The position numbers were made by a program, and so were the translations under genes. From Micromonospora violae (lineage in GTDB: Bacteria > Actinomycetota > Actinomycetes > Mycobacteriales > Micromonosporaceae), in assembly GCF_004217135.1 (NCBI RefSeq), contig NZ_SHKK01000001.1, forward strand, positions 7,068,001-7,132,000: 64,000 nt of DNA. Direction: 5' to 3'. Below the pieces are notes generated by a model. The model was not told the DNA's origin. It searched no databases and saw only the letters and a program-made list of their open reading frames with translations. Positions 17,594-27,034 of this stretch are shown here, piece by piece. Every line of letters starts with the position of its first letter. Within the stretch, counting starts at the first letter, position 1.

Positions 17594-18628
17594 TGGGTGC
17601 GCCTGCCGGTACGCGGCGCGTAGCCGCTCGACCGAGACGTGCGTGTAGATCTGGGTGCTCGCCAGCGACGAGTGACCGAGCAGTTCCTGCACGGCGCGCA
17701 GGTCGGCGCCACCCTCCAGCAGGTGGGTGGCCGCGGAGTGGCGTAGGTCGTGGGGGCTGGTTCGGGGCAGCCCGGCGGTCTCGGCGTACGCGCCGACGAT
17801 CTGACGCGCGGTCGTCGGGTTGAGCCGACCACCCCGGGCACCCAGCAGCAGTGCGTCGCCGGAGTGGGCGGCCACCATCGCCGGGCGGCCCCGGCGCAGC
17901 CAGTCGTCCAACGCCCGCTGGGCGGGCACCCCGTACGGCACCGAGCGCTCCCGCCCGCCCTTGCCGAACACCCGGATCACCCGCCGGCCGGGGTCGACGT
18001 CGCCGACGTCCAACCCGCACGCCTCGCTGACCCGTACGCCGGTGGCGTAGAGCAGCTCCAGCAGCACCCGGTCCCGCAGCGGCACCGCCTCGGTCTCTTC
18101 CGTTGCACCTGAGGTCGGCCCGGCAGCCGAGGTCGGCCCGGCGGCTGCGTCGGTGCGCTCTGCGGTCGTGCGCTCCGGCGGGCTGGTCGGCGGTGCCTGC
18201 CGGGACGGTGCCTCCACCAGGGCGGCAGCCTGGTCGGCGCGCAGCACGGTGGGCAACTCCCGGTGCGCGCGAGGGCTGGCCAGCGCGGCGCCCACGTCGA
18301 CGGGGAGCAGCCCGGCCCGGTGTGCCCAGGCGCTGAACGCCCGCGCCGACGCGGCCCGCCGGGCCAACGAGGTGCGGGCCGCACCCGTGGTGCGCTGCCG
18401 CGCCAGCCAACTGCGCAACACCGGCAGGTCCAGCTCGGCCAGGTCCGCGCAGCCCATCCGGACGGCGTGGTCGAGCAGCGAGACGATGTCGGTGACATAG
18501 GCGCGGACGGTGTGCGCCGACCGGTTACGCACTCGGGACAGGTGTTCGGCGAAGTCGTCGACAGCCTCGCGCAGCGCTGGCGGCAGCGCCTGGTGCATGG
18601 CCCGGGTGCTCCGGTCGGGCCGGCTCAT
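17585..18628 (-). CDS. xerC: Tyrosine recombinase XerC
   Basis: 347 residues. The N-terminal SAM-like core-binding domain (FAEHLSRVRNRSAHTVRAYV near 26) precedes the catalytic domain. The catalytic residues are Arg in YATGVRVSEA, Lys in GKGGRER, His and Arg in SPHDLRHSAATHL, His in LGHSSLASTQ, and the nucleophile Tyr in IYTHV. An insert of about 40 residues rich in Pro/Thr/Ala/Glu (near 143-185) splits the start of the catalytic domain and makes the protein longer than the usual 300. XerC resolves chromosome dimers at dif with XerD. Confidence 0.9.
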   Translation of the reverse strand: MSRPDRSTRAMHQALPPALREAVDDFAEHLSRVRNRSAHTVRAYVTDIVSLLDHAVRMGCADLAELDLPVLRSWLARQRTTGAARTSLARRAASARAFSAWAHRAGLLPVDVGAALASPRAHRELPTVLRADQAAALVEAPSRQAPPTSPPERTTAERTDAAAGPTSAAGPTSGATEETEAVPLRDRVLLELLYATGVRVSEACGLDVGDVDPGRRVIRVFGKGGRERSVPYGVPAQRALDDWLRRGRPAMVAAHSGDALLLGARGGRLNPTTARQIVGAYAETAGLPRTSPHDLRHSAATHLLEGGADLRAVQELLGHSSLASTQIYTHVSVERLRAAYRQAHPRA

Positions 18629-18755
18629 CGTGGCCGCGCACGCGTGCCGGCCGACTCCTCGGCCCAGGCACCCTCACTCACAGCTGGCACGGCATCAGCC
18701 TACGGCCGGTCGGGGTACGCCACCGGACCTGACGGTGCCGGGTGGTCGACCCGAC

Positions 18756-18866
18756 TCATCGGCGGTTGCTCCTCTTGCTCAGGACCACGAGCAGGCCGAC
18801 GACGAGCACGGCGGTCACGACGAGACAGCAGAGCACGCTGATGTGCCACGGCTTGATTGCACCCAT
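18756..18866 (-). CDS. Small single-pass membrane protein
   Basis: 36 residues: MGAIKPWHISVLCCLVV, a hydrophobic helix to about 28, then the basic end KRSNRR. Positive residues at the C-terminus suggest an N-out orientation. A longer frame exists upstream, but ATG 18866 gives a compact product starting like a class of short actinobacterial membrane proteins. It lies between dprA and xerC on the same strand. Function unknown. Confidence 0.55.
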   Translation of the reverse strand: MGAIKPWHISVLCCLVVTAVLVVGLLVVLSKRSNRR

Positions 18867-18962
18867 GACCGGGCACGGTATCGGCTGTGCCGGCGGGCCG
18901 AGGTCCCGAGCGCGCGGGGGTGGTCGGGCGACCACCACGGTCGGTCGGCGGTGACGCATCGC

Positions 18963-20183
18963 TCAGGTACCCGGCAGAGCAGGCGTCTGCGCCGCCGCAC
19001 GCGTGGATGCGGCGGGTGGCGGGGCGAGGGCGTACCCGTCGTCGCGACGGACCACCATGGACAGCTCCTCCAACAGCGACAGCTTGCGCAGCGCGGTCCG
19101 TACGCCGACACCGGCGCGGACGGAGAGCCGGTCCACACCCATCGCGCCTCGGCGGGGCAGCGCCTCCAACAGTGACCGCGCGTCGTCGTCCAGGGCGTCG
19201 GAGGGCCGCTGCGGTCCGCGCGCCAGCGGGGCCAGGTCCGCGCCGATCCGGCCCACCTCCTCCAGCACGTGCGCCACCCCGGTGACCAGCCGGGCCTTGT
19301 CGGGGAACTCGCGCAGGAACTCGTGCGCGCCGACGGACATCGCCGAGGTCACCGGCCCCGGCACCACCATGGCCACCCGATTGCCGTAGATGGCCCGCCG
19401 CGCGGTCTGCGTCGCGCCACTGCGCGCCGACGCCTCCACCACGACGGTGCCCCGGGTGCCCACGGCGATCACCCGGTTGCGGATCAGGAACCGGGGCCGC
19501 AGCGGCTCGGCACCGGGTGGCCACTCGCTGACCAGCAGCCCCGTCTCGGCGATCCGGTCGAACAGCGCGGTGTTGCCTATCGGGTACGGGCGGTCGAGCC
19601 CGCAGGCGAGCACGGCGACGGTCAGGCCGCCGGCGGTGAGGGCGCCTCGGTGGGCGGCCGCGTCGATGCCGAACGCGCCGCCGGACACCACCGTCCAGTC
19701 CCGCTCGGCCAGCCCGTACCCCAGCTCGGTCGCGACGTGTTGCCCGTAGCCGGTGGCCGCCCGCGCCCCCACCACGGCCACCGAACGGTCCAGGGCCTCG
19801 CCGAGCGGCCAGCCTCCGCGTACCCAGAAGCAGAGCGGCGGGGCGGTCTCGGCGTCCACCCGGCGGCTGACGTCCGGCAGACGCAGTGTGGCCAGGTCGG
19901 CGACCGGGCTTGGCCACTCCTCGTCGTCCGGCGTGACCAGCCGGGCACCCAGTCGGTCCGCCCGTTGCAGGGCCTCCGCCGCCACCGCCCGCGCGTCGCC
20001 GGCCGCCGAACGTGCGGCGACAGTGGTGTGCAACCAGCCGTCCGGACTGCCGCCGTCGAGCAGCAGATCCAGGGTGGCCACCGGGCCGTGCCGTTCGACC
20101 AGCCGGTGCACCGCGCGGGTGCCCGGTTCGGCCAACCAGGTCAGGGCGACCCGGGCCAGCCGGTTTTCCTCCTCGGCGCTCAC
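18963..20183 (-). CDS. dprA: DNA-processing protein DprA
   Basis: 406 residues. The Rossmann-like DprA domain has VAVVGARAATGYGQ near 134, VSGGAFGIDAAAH near 164, the G(L/F)DxxYP motif CGLDRPYP near 193 and SEWPPG near 218. RFLIRNRVIAVGTRGTVVVE near 230 is diagnostic. A C-terminal winged-helix-like domain (DALDDDARSLLEALPRRGAMG near 330) follows. DprA loads RecA on incoming single-stranded DNA in transformation. It is coupled to the comM/yifB gene upstream by a 4-base overlap. The window shows no competence pilus genes. Confidence 0.94.
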   Translation of the reverse strand: MSAEEENRLARVALTWLAEPGTRAVHRLVERHGPVATLDLLLDGGSPDGWLHTTVAARSAAGDARAVAAEALQRADRLGARLVTPDDEEWPSPVADLATLRLPDVSRRVDAETAPPLCFWVRGGWPLGEALDRSVAVVGARAATGYGQHVATELGYGLAERDWTVVSGGAFGIDAAAHRGALTAGGLTVAVLACGLDRPYPIGNTALFDRIAETGLLVSEWPPGAEPLRPRFLIRNRVIAVGTRGTVVVEASARSGATQTARRAIYGNRVAMVVPGPVTSAMSVGAHEFLREFPDKARLVTGVAHVLEEVGRIGADLAPLARGPQRPSDALDDDARSLLEALPRRGAMGVDRLSVRAGVGVRTALRKLSLLEELSMVVRRDDGYALAPPPAASTRAAAQTPALPGT

Positions 20184-21700
20184 GCCGCCTCCCCCGTCCG
20201 TAGTTGAAGTGCTTCCCGGACGTCGTCCTGGTCCGGCCGGTCACGGCCGTCCAGATCGGCGATCGTCCAGGCCATCCGGATCACCCGGTCGAAGCCGCGC
20301 GCCGACAGCGAGCCGGAGTCGAGCCGACCACGCAGCTCGACGGTGACCTTGGCCGGCAGCCGCCACGGCGGTCGGCGCAGGAGCGGGCCCGCCACCTCGG
20401 CGTTGAGCCGCCGGCCGAGGTCGGCCCAGCGGGCGGCCGCCGCCTGCCGGGCCGCCGCCACCCGGGCAGCGACAGTCGCCGACGGCTCGACGTTGCCGTC
20501 GGTCGCCATCAGCTCCGCCGCCCGTACCGGCATCAGCCGCACCTGGACGTCGATCCGGTCGAGCAGCGGCCCGGAGAGTTTGCCCAGGTAGCGGCGGCGG
20601 GTCAGCGGCGAACACTCGCAGTGCGCATCGCCGGCCGGCTTCGCGCACGGACACGGGTTGGCTGCCAGCACCAACTGGGTGCGGGCCGGGTAGACGGTGC
20701 CGCCCCCGCTGCGGCTCAGCTGGATCTGGCCGTGTTCCAGCGGTTGGCGCAGCGCCTCCAGCGCGCCCTTGCTGAACTCTGGGGCCTCATCCAGGAAGAG
20801 AACCCCGCGGTGGGCCAGCGACACCGCGCCGGGCCGGGCCAGCCCGGAGCCGCCGCCGACCAGCGACGGCACGGTCGCGGTGTGGTGCGGTGCCTGGAAC
20901 GGCGGGCGGCGCAGCAACCGACCGCCCGGCGGCAGCAGCCCGGCGACCGAGTGCAGCGCGGTGACCTCCAGCGCTGCGTCGTCGTCCAACTCGGGCAGGA
21001 GCGACGGCAGCCGCTCGGCGAGCATCGTCTTGCCGGCGCCCGGCGGGCCGAGCAACGCCACGTGGTGCCCGCCGGCCGCGGCGACCTCCAGGGCGCGCCG
21101 ACCCAGCTGCTGCCCCGCGACCTCGGCGAGATCCGGCCCACCGACCGGCGGCACCGGGACGTCCGCCGGTGGCTCGATCAGCGGGGTCCCGTCCCGGACG
21201 AAGGCGACCAGCCGGTGCAGGGTGTCCACCGCTCGCACCCGTACCCCCGGGATGACGGCGGCCTCGGCGGCGTTCTCGACCGGCACGATCACCCGTGCGA
21301 CACCGGCCCGGGCTGCGGCGGCGACCATCGGGAGTACGCCACGCACCGGCCGGACCGTCCCGTCGAGCCCCAGCTCGCCGAGGATCACCACCCCCTCCAG
21401 GGGGAGCAGCGGCAGCTCACCCGAGCCGCCCAGCAGCGCTGCGGCGATGGCCAGGTCGAAGGCCGAGCCGAATTTCGGCAGCGTGGCGGGGAGCAGGTTG
21501 AGGGTGATCCGCCGGTTGGGCCACCGTTGGCCGGAATTGACAACGGCGGCGCGGACCCGGTCGCGGGCCTCGTGCAGGGCGGTGTCCGGCAGGCCGGAGA
21601 TCACCACCGCCGGCAGGCCGGCGGCCAGGTCGGCCTCCACCTCGACGAGGTGACCGGTCACCCCGACCAACCCCACGCAGAGCACCTTCGCGTAGCTCAC
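20180..21700 (-). CDS. comM: YifB/ComM family Mg-chelatase-like AAA+ ATPase
   Basis: 506 residues. The N-terminal domain (VGVTGHLVEVEADLAAGLPA, near 11) resembles the Lon protease fold, followed by an AAA+ core with Walker A GPPGAGKTMLAERLPSLLP near 218 and FLDEAPEFSKGALEALRQPL near 300 (Walker B and sensor region). A CxC/CxxC-like cluster NPCPCAKPAGDAHCECS near 348 is conserved in the family. The C-terminal Mg-chelatase domain ends LRTGEAA. ComM is a branch-migrating helicase in natural transformation. It lies between yraN and dprA, overlapping the latter. Confidence 0.93.
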   Translation of the reverse strand: MSYAKVLCVGLVGVTGHLVEVEADLAAGLPAVVISGLPDTALHEARDRVRAAVVNSGQRWPNRRITLNLLPATLPKFGSAFDLAIAAALLGGSGELPLLPLEGVVILGELGLDGTVRPVRGVLPMVAAAARAGVARVIVPVENAAEAAVIPGVRVRAVDTLHRLVAFVRDGTPLIEPPADVPVPPVGGPDLAEVAGQQLGRRALEVAAAGGHHVALLGPPGAGKTMLAERLPSLLPELDDDAALEVTALHSVAGLLPPGGRLLRRPPFQAPHHTATVPSLVGGGSGLARPGAVSLAHRGVLFLDEAPEFSKGALEALRQPLEHGQIQLSRSGGGTVYPARTQLVLAANPCPCAKPAGDAHCECSPLTRRRYLGKLSGPLLDRIDVQVRLMPVRAAELMATDGNVEPSATVAARVAAARQAAAARWADLGRRLNAEVAGPLLRRPPWRLPAKVTVELRGRLDSGSLSARGFDRVIRMAWTIADLDGRDRPDQDDVREALQLRTGEAA

Positions 21701-21730
21701 GGTGCGTCACCGATCCTCCGGGCGCCCATC

Positions 21731-22090
21731 TCAGAACGCGCCCTTGAGGTGGTCGACCTGCGCCGGACCGGTGTCGGGCAGCAGCACCGACAGCACGTCG
21801 AAGCGCACCTCCTCGGCGGTCGTACCGGTCTCGGTCAGCCATTGGGCGGCGAGCCCGCGCAGCCGGCGGGCCTTGGCCGGGACGACCGCCTCGGCCGGGG
21901 TGCCGAAAGCCGCGCCCCGGCGGGTCTTCACCTCGCAGAAGGCGAGCACGGGCCCGTCCCACGCGATGATGTCGATCTCCCCAGCCGGGCAGCGCCAGTT
22001 TCTGGCGATCGGGCGCAGCCCCGCCTCGGTCAGGTGCCGGGCCGCGCACCGTTCGCCGTACGCGCCAACGGCCTGGTTCCGCTTCGTCAT
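21731..22090 (-). CDS. yraN: YraN/UPF0102 family endonuclease-fold protein
   Basis: 119 residues. [12 protein letters not shown] near 9, [16 protein letters not shown] near 31 and [15 protein letters not shown] near 49 carry the Glu, Asp and EVK residues of the restriction-endonuclease-like fold. The family usually accompanies rnhB, dprA or comM. Here it lies 30 bases upstream of comM and is the likely first gene of the yraN-comM-dprA transcript. Cellular role is unsettled. Confidence 0.9.
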   Translation of the reverse strand: MTKRNQAVGAYGERCAARHLTEAGLRPIARNWRCPAGEIDIIAWDGPVLAFCEVKTRRGAAFGTPAEAVVPAKARRLRGLAAQWLTETGTTAEEVRFDVLSVLLPDTGPAQVDHLKGAF

Positions 22091-22143
22091 GCCGGCACGG
22101 TGCCCGCCGCAGCGCGACCACCGCGACCCGGCGGCGGCCCAGC

Positions 22144-22170
22144 TGTGGACAACGGGTGTGCTGTGGACAA
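22144..22170 (-). promoter_or_regulatory. Two DnaA-box-like sites, 18 bases apart
   Basis: TGTGGACAA (the complement of TTGTCCACA) occurs at 22144-22152 and 22162-22170, both inside the longer repeat CTGTGGACAACSGG. They lie in the 230-base divergent gap between yraN and a membrane protein gene. The exact 18-base spacing suggests side-by-side binding. They could also be a regulator site unrelated to DnaA. Confidence 0.4.
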
Positions 22171-22320
22171 CCGGACGATCATGCCTGCGCTGTGCTAGCA
22201 GCGTTGCGCCTCCGACCGCGCGACGTCACCTGGACACGACTCGTGCCCCCGCGCCGCCCGGACCCTTCCGAGGTGGGGCCGGCAGGGCCGAAATGGCGTG
22301 CGGGTGGCCGGTCGCATACG

Positions 22321-23334
22321 GTGCCGGACGTGGACGGACGACGGAGTTTCCCGGAAGATCAGGAGTCGCGCTGGTACCCCGACGAGCGGGGCCGCGGTTA
22401 CGGCGAGTCGGAGTGGCGCGGCGCGGGCGATCCGCGATACCGGGACGCCGAGATTCCCGAGCAGCGTGGCGCGGAAGACGGCCGCTCCCTCGAGGACACC
22501 GGCGTCGGCCGCCGCCGCGAGCCGGACTCCGGTCGCTTCGGCGCCGTCGACCCGGGCCGCTTCGCCGGTACGCCTGAGCCGGACTCCGGACGCTTCGATG
22601 CCCTGGACCACCAGACCGGACGGTTCGGTGCGAGTGAGGCTGATTCGGGGCGGTTCGGTGCGGTCGACCCGTTGGGTGCCGCACGGCCGGAGGCGGACGG
22701 TTACCGGGCCAGCCGGTCGCGACGGGCGGACCGGGACCCCTCGGAGATCTCCGGTGAGCTGCCCGGACGCCGCGCTGCCCGGGAGGCGACCGCGGCGGGT
22801 TCCCCGGTGACCGGCCCCGCGCCGGAAACCACCCCCGACAGCGCGCCGCCGGCCAGCGTGCTCACTGACCAGGCTCGTCCCGCTCCGCTCGGCGGGTACC
22901 CGATCGTCGACCCGACCCGCGGCGGCGACACGCCACACCCGTTGGAGATGCCGACCGGCCCGATGCCGGGGATCGGCCCCCGCCCCGAGCCGCCCATGGG
23001 CGAGCCCCCGCTGTATCCGCCGTCCGCCGACGGCGTCTATCGGACCCGTCGACCGGTGCTGGCCGTACTCTTCGCCCTGCTGGTGTTGATCTTTGAGGGT
23101 CCCGCGCTGCGGGTGCTGCTGGCGGGCGGGACCGGTGATCCGGTGGACGCCGGGAACGTGGTGGCGGGCATCGCCCTGGTCGCCGGACTGCCGATCTTCG
23201 CGATCGGGCTGTACGGGCTACGAACCGGAGGTTTGGCGCTCTCCGACAACGGTCGAGGCTGGCTCCGCCCACCGACGGCCTACCTGACCGTCGGGCTGGT
23301 GCTCTTCGTGGCCGCCGCGCTCGCCGCCGGCTGA
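22321..23334 (+). CDS. Membrane protein with long repetitive hydrophilic N-terminus
   Basis: 337 residues from GTG 22321 ([13 protein letters not shown]); GTG 22330 is also possible. The first 235 residues are charged and disordered-looking, with imperfect repeats of the type [10 protein letters not shown] (at least four near 60-120). The last 100 residues carry three membrane helices ([59 protein letters not shown]). No enzyme motif is visible. It lies between yraN and rpsB, and the cytoplasmic tail repeats could be a protein-binding scaffold. Confidence 0.75.
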   Translation: MPDVDGRRSFPEDQESRWYPDERGRGYGESEWRGAGDPRYRDAEIPEQRGAEDGRSLEDTGVGRRREPDSGRFGAVDPGRFAGTPEPDSGRFDALDHQTGRFGASEADSGRFGAVDPLGAARPEADGYRASRSRRADRDPSEISGELPGRRAAREATAAGSPVTGPAPETTPDSAPPASVLTDQARPAPLGGYPIVDPTRGGDTPHPLEMPTGPMPGIGPRPEPPMGEPPLYPPSADGVYRTRRPVLAVLFALLVLIFEGPALRVLLAGGTGDPVDAGNVVAGIALVAGLPIFAIGLYGLRTGGLALSDNGRGWLRPPTAYLTVGLVLFVAAALAAG

Positions 23335-23398
23335 CCCGCGTCCCGCCCCGGAGCAGCGCCCCACGCGCACCCCGGGGCGGCTGACCGGGTGAGGGGCG

Positions 23399-23580
23399 TA
23401 CACTGGCCAACTGGCGACCGCCTCGTGCGGTCGACCTCGCGCGCCCTCTTCACGAATCGTCGTGGAGCGACGGCCTCCCTGGTCCCGATCATGATCGGGC
23501 CCACCATGGGCCGGCGACCAGGCGCCAGGACGCCCGGCCACCGGCCGGGCGTGACAACCAGGGACCTTGAGGAGTACCCC
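23399..23580 (+). promoter_or_regulatory. rpsB promoter -10 and structured leader
   Basis: TACACT at 23399-23404 fits a -10 box. The 180-base leader that follows holds at least three perfect dyads: GACCGC/GCGGTC at 23416-23432, the palindrome CCCGATCATGATCGGG at 23484-23499, and CGCCCGGCC/GGCCGGGCG at 23531-23551. The ribosome site GAGGAG is at 23569-23574. Long structured leaders before rpsB often mediate S2 autoregulation; this case is inferred from position and structure only. Confidence 0.45.
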
Positions 23581-23584
23581 AACC

Positions 23585-24460
23585 ATGGCCGTCGTGACCA
23601 TGCGTCAGCTGCTGGAGAGTGGTGTCCACTTCGGGCACCAGACCCGGCGCTGGAACCCGAAGATGAAGCGCTTCATCATGACCGAGCGCAACGGCATCTA
23701 CATCATCGACCTGCGCCAGACCCTCGACTACATCGAGAAGGCGTACGAGTTCGTGCGTGGGACCGTCGCCGAGGGTGGCAGCATCCTGTTCGTCGGCACC
23801 AAGAAGCAGGCCCAGGAGGCGATCGCCGAGCAGGCGACCCGGGTCGGCCAGCCGTACGTCAACCACCGCTGGCTCGGTGGCATGCTGACCAACTTCCAGA
23901 CCGTGTACAAGCGGCTCCAGCGGATGAAGGAGCTGGAGGGCCTGGGTGACCTGAGCGGCACCGCCGCCGGTTACACCAAGAAGGAGACCCTGCAGCTCTC
24001 CCGCGAGAAGATCAAGCTGACCCGCACCCTCGGTGGCCTGCGGGACATGCAGAAGCTTCCCGCCGCGGTGTGGATCGTCGACACCAAGAAGGAGCACATC
24101 GCCGTCGACGAGGCCCGCAAGCTGGGCATCCCGGTGATCGCGGTGCTGGACACCAACTGTGACCCGGACGAGGTCGACTTCCCGATCCCGGGTAACGACG
24201 ACGCGATCCGCTCGGCCGAGCTGCTGACCAAGGTCGTCGCCGCCGCCGTCGCGGATGGTCTGATCGCGCGTTCCGGCCGTCGCCGGGGCAACGACGAGAA
24301 GCCCGAGGGCGTCGCGAGCGACGAGCCGCTGACCGAGTGGGAGCGCGAGCTTCTCGAGCCGAAGAAGGCCGACGAGTCGGCCGCCCCGGCCGAGCAGCCC
24401 GCCGCTGCCGCCGAGCAGGCCGCCCCCACCGAGCAGCCGGCGACCGCCACCGCGGAGTGA
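23585..24460 (+). CDS. rpsB: 30S ribosomal protein S2
   Basis: 291 residues from ATG 23585 ([20 protein letters not shown]). Landmarks are the [20 protein letters not shown] block, [16 protein letters not shown] near 95, and [16 protein letters not shown] near 180. The core ends near 250 and an Ala/Glu/Pro-rich tail ([19 protein letters not shown]) of about 40 residues follows, as in other actinobacteria. Ribosome site GAGGAG is 10 bases upstream. tsf follows after 134 bases that contain a long hairpin. Confidence 0.97.
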   Translation: MAVVTMRQLLESGVHFGHQTRRWNPKMKRFIMTERNGIYIIDLRQTLDYIEKAYEFVRGTVAEGGSILFVGTKKQAQEAIAEQATRVGQPYVNHRWLGGMLTNFQTVYKRLQRMKELEGLGDLSGTAAGYTKKETLQLSREKIKLTRTLGGLRDMQKLPAAVWIVDTKKEHIAVDEARKLGIPVIAVLDTNCDPDEVDFPIPGNDDAIRSAELLTKVVAAAVADGLIARSGRRRGNDEKPEGVASDEPLTEWERELLEPKKADESAAPAEQPAAAAEQAAPTEQPATATAE

Positions 24461-24464
24461 TCGC

Positions 24465-24513
24465 ACCGTCGCTGCCCCGCCGTCCGTTTTCGCGAACGGC
24501 GGGCAGCGACGGT
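24465..24513 (+). terminator. 18-bp hairpin between rpsB and tsf
   Basis: ACCGTCGCTGCC plus CGCCGT (24465-24483, one bulged C) pairs with ACGGCGGGCAGCGACGGT (24496-24513) around a 12-base loop, five bases after the rpsB stop. There is no T-run. It may attenuate read-through into tsf or mark the 3' end of an rpsB-only mRNA. Confidence 0.6.
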
Positions 24514-24594
24514 ACGCCGGGCACGATCCGCCCGGATCCGGGTAACCGGCACCTCTGACCATCCACACGCCGTCTCAACACCGAAGAGAGAGCC

Positions 24595-25422
24595 ATGTCC
24601 CAAATCACCGCCGCGGACGTCAAGAAGCTCCGCGACCTCACCGGCGCCGGCATGATGGACAGCAAGAAGGCGCTGACCGAGGCCGAGGGCGACTTCGACA
24701 AGGCCGTCGAGATCCTGCGCGTCAAGGGCGCCAAGGACGTCGGCAAGCGGGCCGGTCGTACGGCCGCCAACGGTCTGGTCGCCCACTCCGGCAAGGCGCT
24801 GCTCGAGCTGAACTGCGAGACCGACTTCGTCGCCAAGACCGAGTCGTTCATCGCGCTGGCCCAGCAGCTGGTCGAGCACGGTGAGCGCTCCGGCGCGAAC
24901 ACCGCCGAGGAGCTGCTCGCCACCGAGCTCGACGGCAAGGTCGTCGCCGACCTGATCCAGGAGCAGTCCGCCAAGATCGGCGAGAAGCTGGTGCTCAACC
25001 GGTTCGCCCGGGTCGAGGGCACCACCGCGGTCTACCTGCACCGCAAGGCCCAGGACCTGCCGCCGGCCGTTGGCGTGCTCGTGTCGTACACCGGCAAGAG
25101 CGACGAGGCCGGCGACGCCGACGCCCGTGGTGTGGCCATGCAGATCGCCGCCATGCGGCCGAAGTACCTCACCCGGGACGAGGTTCCGGCCGAGGTCGTC
25201 GAGTCCGAGCGGCGCATCGCCGAGCAGACCGCCCGCGAGGAGAACAAGCCCGAGGCGGCCCTGCCGAAGATCGTCGAGGGCCGGGTCAACTCCTTCTTCA
25301 AGGACTTCGTCCTGGTCGAGCAGGCGTCGGTGGCCGACAACAAGAAGTCGGTGAAGCAGGTGCTGGCCGAGGCCGGCATCGAGGTCACCCGCTTCGTGCG
25401 GTTCGAGGTCGGCCAGGCCTGA
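24595..25422 (+). CDS. tsf: Elongation factor Ts
   Basis: 275 residues; nucleotide-exchange factor for EF-Tu. The N-terminal UBA-like domain carries [17 protein letters not shown] (11-27), a strong EF-Ts signature. [14 protein letters not shown] near 78 is the EF-Tu contact block. The dimer domain ends at [15 protein letters not shown] 24595 follows GAAGAGAG. No unusual feature. Confidence 0.97.
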   Translation: MSQITAADVKKLRDLTGAGMMDSKKALTEAEGDFDKAVEILRVKGAKDVGKRAGRTAANGLVAHSGKALLELNCETDFVAKTESFIALAQQLVEHGERSGANTAEELLATELDGKVVADLIQEQSAKIGEKLVLNRFARVEGTTAVYLHRKAQDLPPAVGVLVSYTGKSDEAGDADARGVAMQIAAMRPKYLTRDEVPAEVVESERRIAEQTAREENKPEAALPKIVEGRVNSFFKDFVLVEQASVADNKKSVKQVLAEAGIEVTRFVRFEVGQA

Positions 25423-25465
25423 GCCGGCACCGGGCGCCGCGCGCGCCCGTGGGCAGGAGACGTCA

Positions 25466-25511
25466 ACGAGGAGGCCGCCGGTGTACGTGACAGGCACCGC
25501 GGCCTCCTCGT
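25466..25511 (+). terminator. 17-bp hairpin after tsf
   Basis: ACGAGGAGGCCG plus CGGTG (25466-25483, one bulged C) pairs with CACCGCGGCCTCCTCGT (25495-25511) around an 11-base loop. It sits 44 bases after the tsf stop and 73 before pyrH. Strong stem without a T-run, like many actinobacterial terminators. Confidence 0.65.
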
Positions 25512-25583
25512 CACATAGGGTCGGCAGCGGCAGGTTCGCGGTATGCGCCGCACGGGGCGTGCGCGTGGGGAAGGGCGGGGCGG

Positions 25584-26351
25584 ATGACGCAGGTTGTGAG
25601 TGACCGGACGCTGGAGCTGGACGATCCGACGGCACCGCCGCCGGGGCGTGCCCGCCGGGTGGTGCTGAAGCTCTCCGGTGAGGTCTTCGGTGGTGGCGCG
25701 ATCGGCGTCGACCCGGACGTCGTCCAGGCCATCGCCCGACAGATCGCCACCGTGGTGCGCCGCGGCGTGCAGGTCTCCGTGGTGGTCGGCGGGGGCAACT
25801 TCTTCCGTGGCGCGGAGCTGCAGAAGCGCGGGATGGACCGGGCCCGCGCGGACTACATGGGCATGCTCGGCACCGTGATGAACTGCCTCGCGCTCCAGGA
25901 CTTCCTGGAGAAGGAGGGCATCGAGACCCGGGTGCAGAGCGCCATCACGATGGCCCAGGTCGCCGAGCCGTACATCCCGCTGCGTGCCATCCGGCACCTG
26001 GAGAAGGGCCGCGTGGTCATCTTCGGCGCCGGCGCCGGGATGCCGTACTTCTCCACCGACACGGTGGCCGCCCAGCGGGCGCTGGAGATCCGGGCCGACG
26101 TGGTGCTGATGAGCAAGAACGGCGTGGACGGCGTCTACACCGCCGACCCCCGGATCGACCCCACCGCCAGCAAGCTCGACTCGATCACCTTCTCCGAGGT
26201 GCTGCGCCGCAACCTGCGGGTGGCCGACGCGGCGGCGTTCAGCCTCTGCATGGAGAACGGCCTGCCGATGTTGGTCTTCGGCGCGCAGGGTGACGACACC
26301 ATCATCCGCGCGGTGGGTGGCGACAAGATCGGCACCCTGATCACCGCCTGA
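25584..26351 (+). CDS. pyrH: Uridylate kinase (UMP kinase)
   Basis: 255 residues. [14 protein letters not shown] near 24-37 is the phosphate-binding start of the amino-acid-kinase fold. [11 protein letters not shown] near 64 binds [20 protein letters not shown] near 150 and [19 protein letters not shown] near 172 complete the site. The enzyme phosphorylates UMP and is normally activated by GTP and inhibited by UTP. The order rpsB-tsf-pyrH-frr is nearly universal. Confidence 0.97.
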   Translation: MTQVVSDRTLELDDPTAPPPGRARRVVLKLSGEVFGGGAIGVDPDVVQAIARQIATVVRRGVQVSVVVGGGNFFRGAELQKRGMDRARADYMGMLGTVMNCLALQDFLEKEGIETRVQSAITMAQVAEPYIPLRAIRHLEKGRVVIFGAGAGMPYFSTDTVAAQRALEIRADVVLMSKNGVDGVYTADPRIDPTASKLDSITFSEVLRRNLRVADAAAFSLCMENGLPMLVFGAQGDDTIIRAVGGDKIGTLITA

Positions 26352-26424
26352 GTCCCGCCGACGGCAGCGGTCTGACGACTTTCAGCAGAGCCCACCACGA
26401 GCACAGAAGGAGGCGAGGAGACCG

Positions 26425-26982
26425 GTGATCGACGACACCCTCCTCGAGGCCGAGGAGAAGATGGACCGTGCGGTCGAGCACGCCAAGGAGGAGTTCGGCG
26501 CCATCCGTACCGGCCGCGCCAACGCCGCCATGTTCTCCAAGGTCATCATCGACTACTACGGCACGCCCACGCCGCTGACGCAGATGGCGTCCATCGCGGT
26601 TCCCGAGCCGCGGATGGCCGTCATCAAGCCGTACGACAACTCGCAGATCAACGCCATGGAGAAGGCGATCCGCGACTCGGACCTCGGGGTGAACCCGAAC
26701 AACGAGGGCACCCAGCTGCGCATCCTGCTCCCGCAGATGACCGAGGAGCGCCGCCGCGACATGATCAAGGTGGCGCGGCACAAGGGCGAGGAGGCCAAGG
26801 TGGCGATCCGCAACGTCCGCCGCCGTGGCAAGGAAGAGCTGGACCGGATCGTCAAGGACGGCGAGGCCGGCGAGGACGAGGGCCGCCGCGCCGAGAAGGA
26901 ACTCGACGACCTGACCCAGCGGTACGTGGCCAACATCGACGACCTCGTGAAGCACAAGGAAACCGAGCTGCTCGAGGTGTGA
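26425..26982 (+). CDS. frr: Ribosome recycling factor
   Basis: 185 residues from GTG 26425, after a purine-rich ribosome site (AGGAGGCGAGGAG). The long three-helix domain contains [20 protein letters not shown] near 29-48 and [13 protein letters not shown] [18 protein letters not shown] near 91. [15 protein letters not shown] near 129 and [14 protein letters not shown] at the end are typical. With EF-G it splits post-termination ribosomes. Confidence 0.97.
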   Translation: MIDDTLLEAEEKMDRAVEHAKEEFGAIRTGRANAAMFSKVIIDYYGTPTPLTQMASIAVPEPRMAVIKPYDNSQINAMEKAIRDSDLGVNPNNEGTQLRILLPQMTEERRRDMIKVARHKGEEAKVAIRNVRRRGKEELDRIVKDGEAGEDEGRRAEKELDDLTQRYVANIDDLVKHKETELLEV

Positions 26983-26991
26983 AGCATGCTT

Positions 26992-27025
26992 CGAGGCCCG
27001 TTCCCGACGTCGGGAACGGGCCTCG
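26992..27025. terminator. 34-bp perfect palindrome after frr
   Basis: CGAGGCCCGTTCCCGAC pairs with GTCGGGAACGGGCCTCG without a mismatch (26992-27025), nine bases after the frr stop and nine before the stop of the convergent secreted-protein gene. It is a strong bidirectional terminator candidate with a minimal loop and no T-run. Confidence 0.75.
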
Positions 27026-27034
27026 TGCCGTAGG

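Noticed and set aside
15315..17648. 777-residue plus-strand frame across the M23 and aminotransferase genes
   Set aside because: Arg/Gly/Pro-rich shadow without any motif; it crosses two real genes and their junction.
17493..18410. Extended 699-residue reading of the aminotransferase frame
   Set aside because: The added part is a shadow of xerC on the same strand in another frame. The aminotransferase fold starts at GTG 17492.
15572..22170. Origin of replication
   Set aside because: Only isolated DnaA-like boxes; no dnaA/dnaN, no AT-rich unwinding region and no box cluster.
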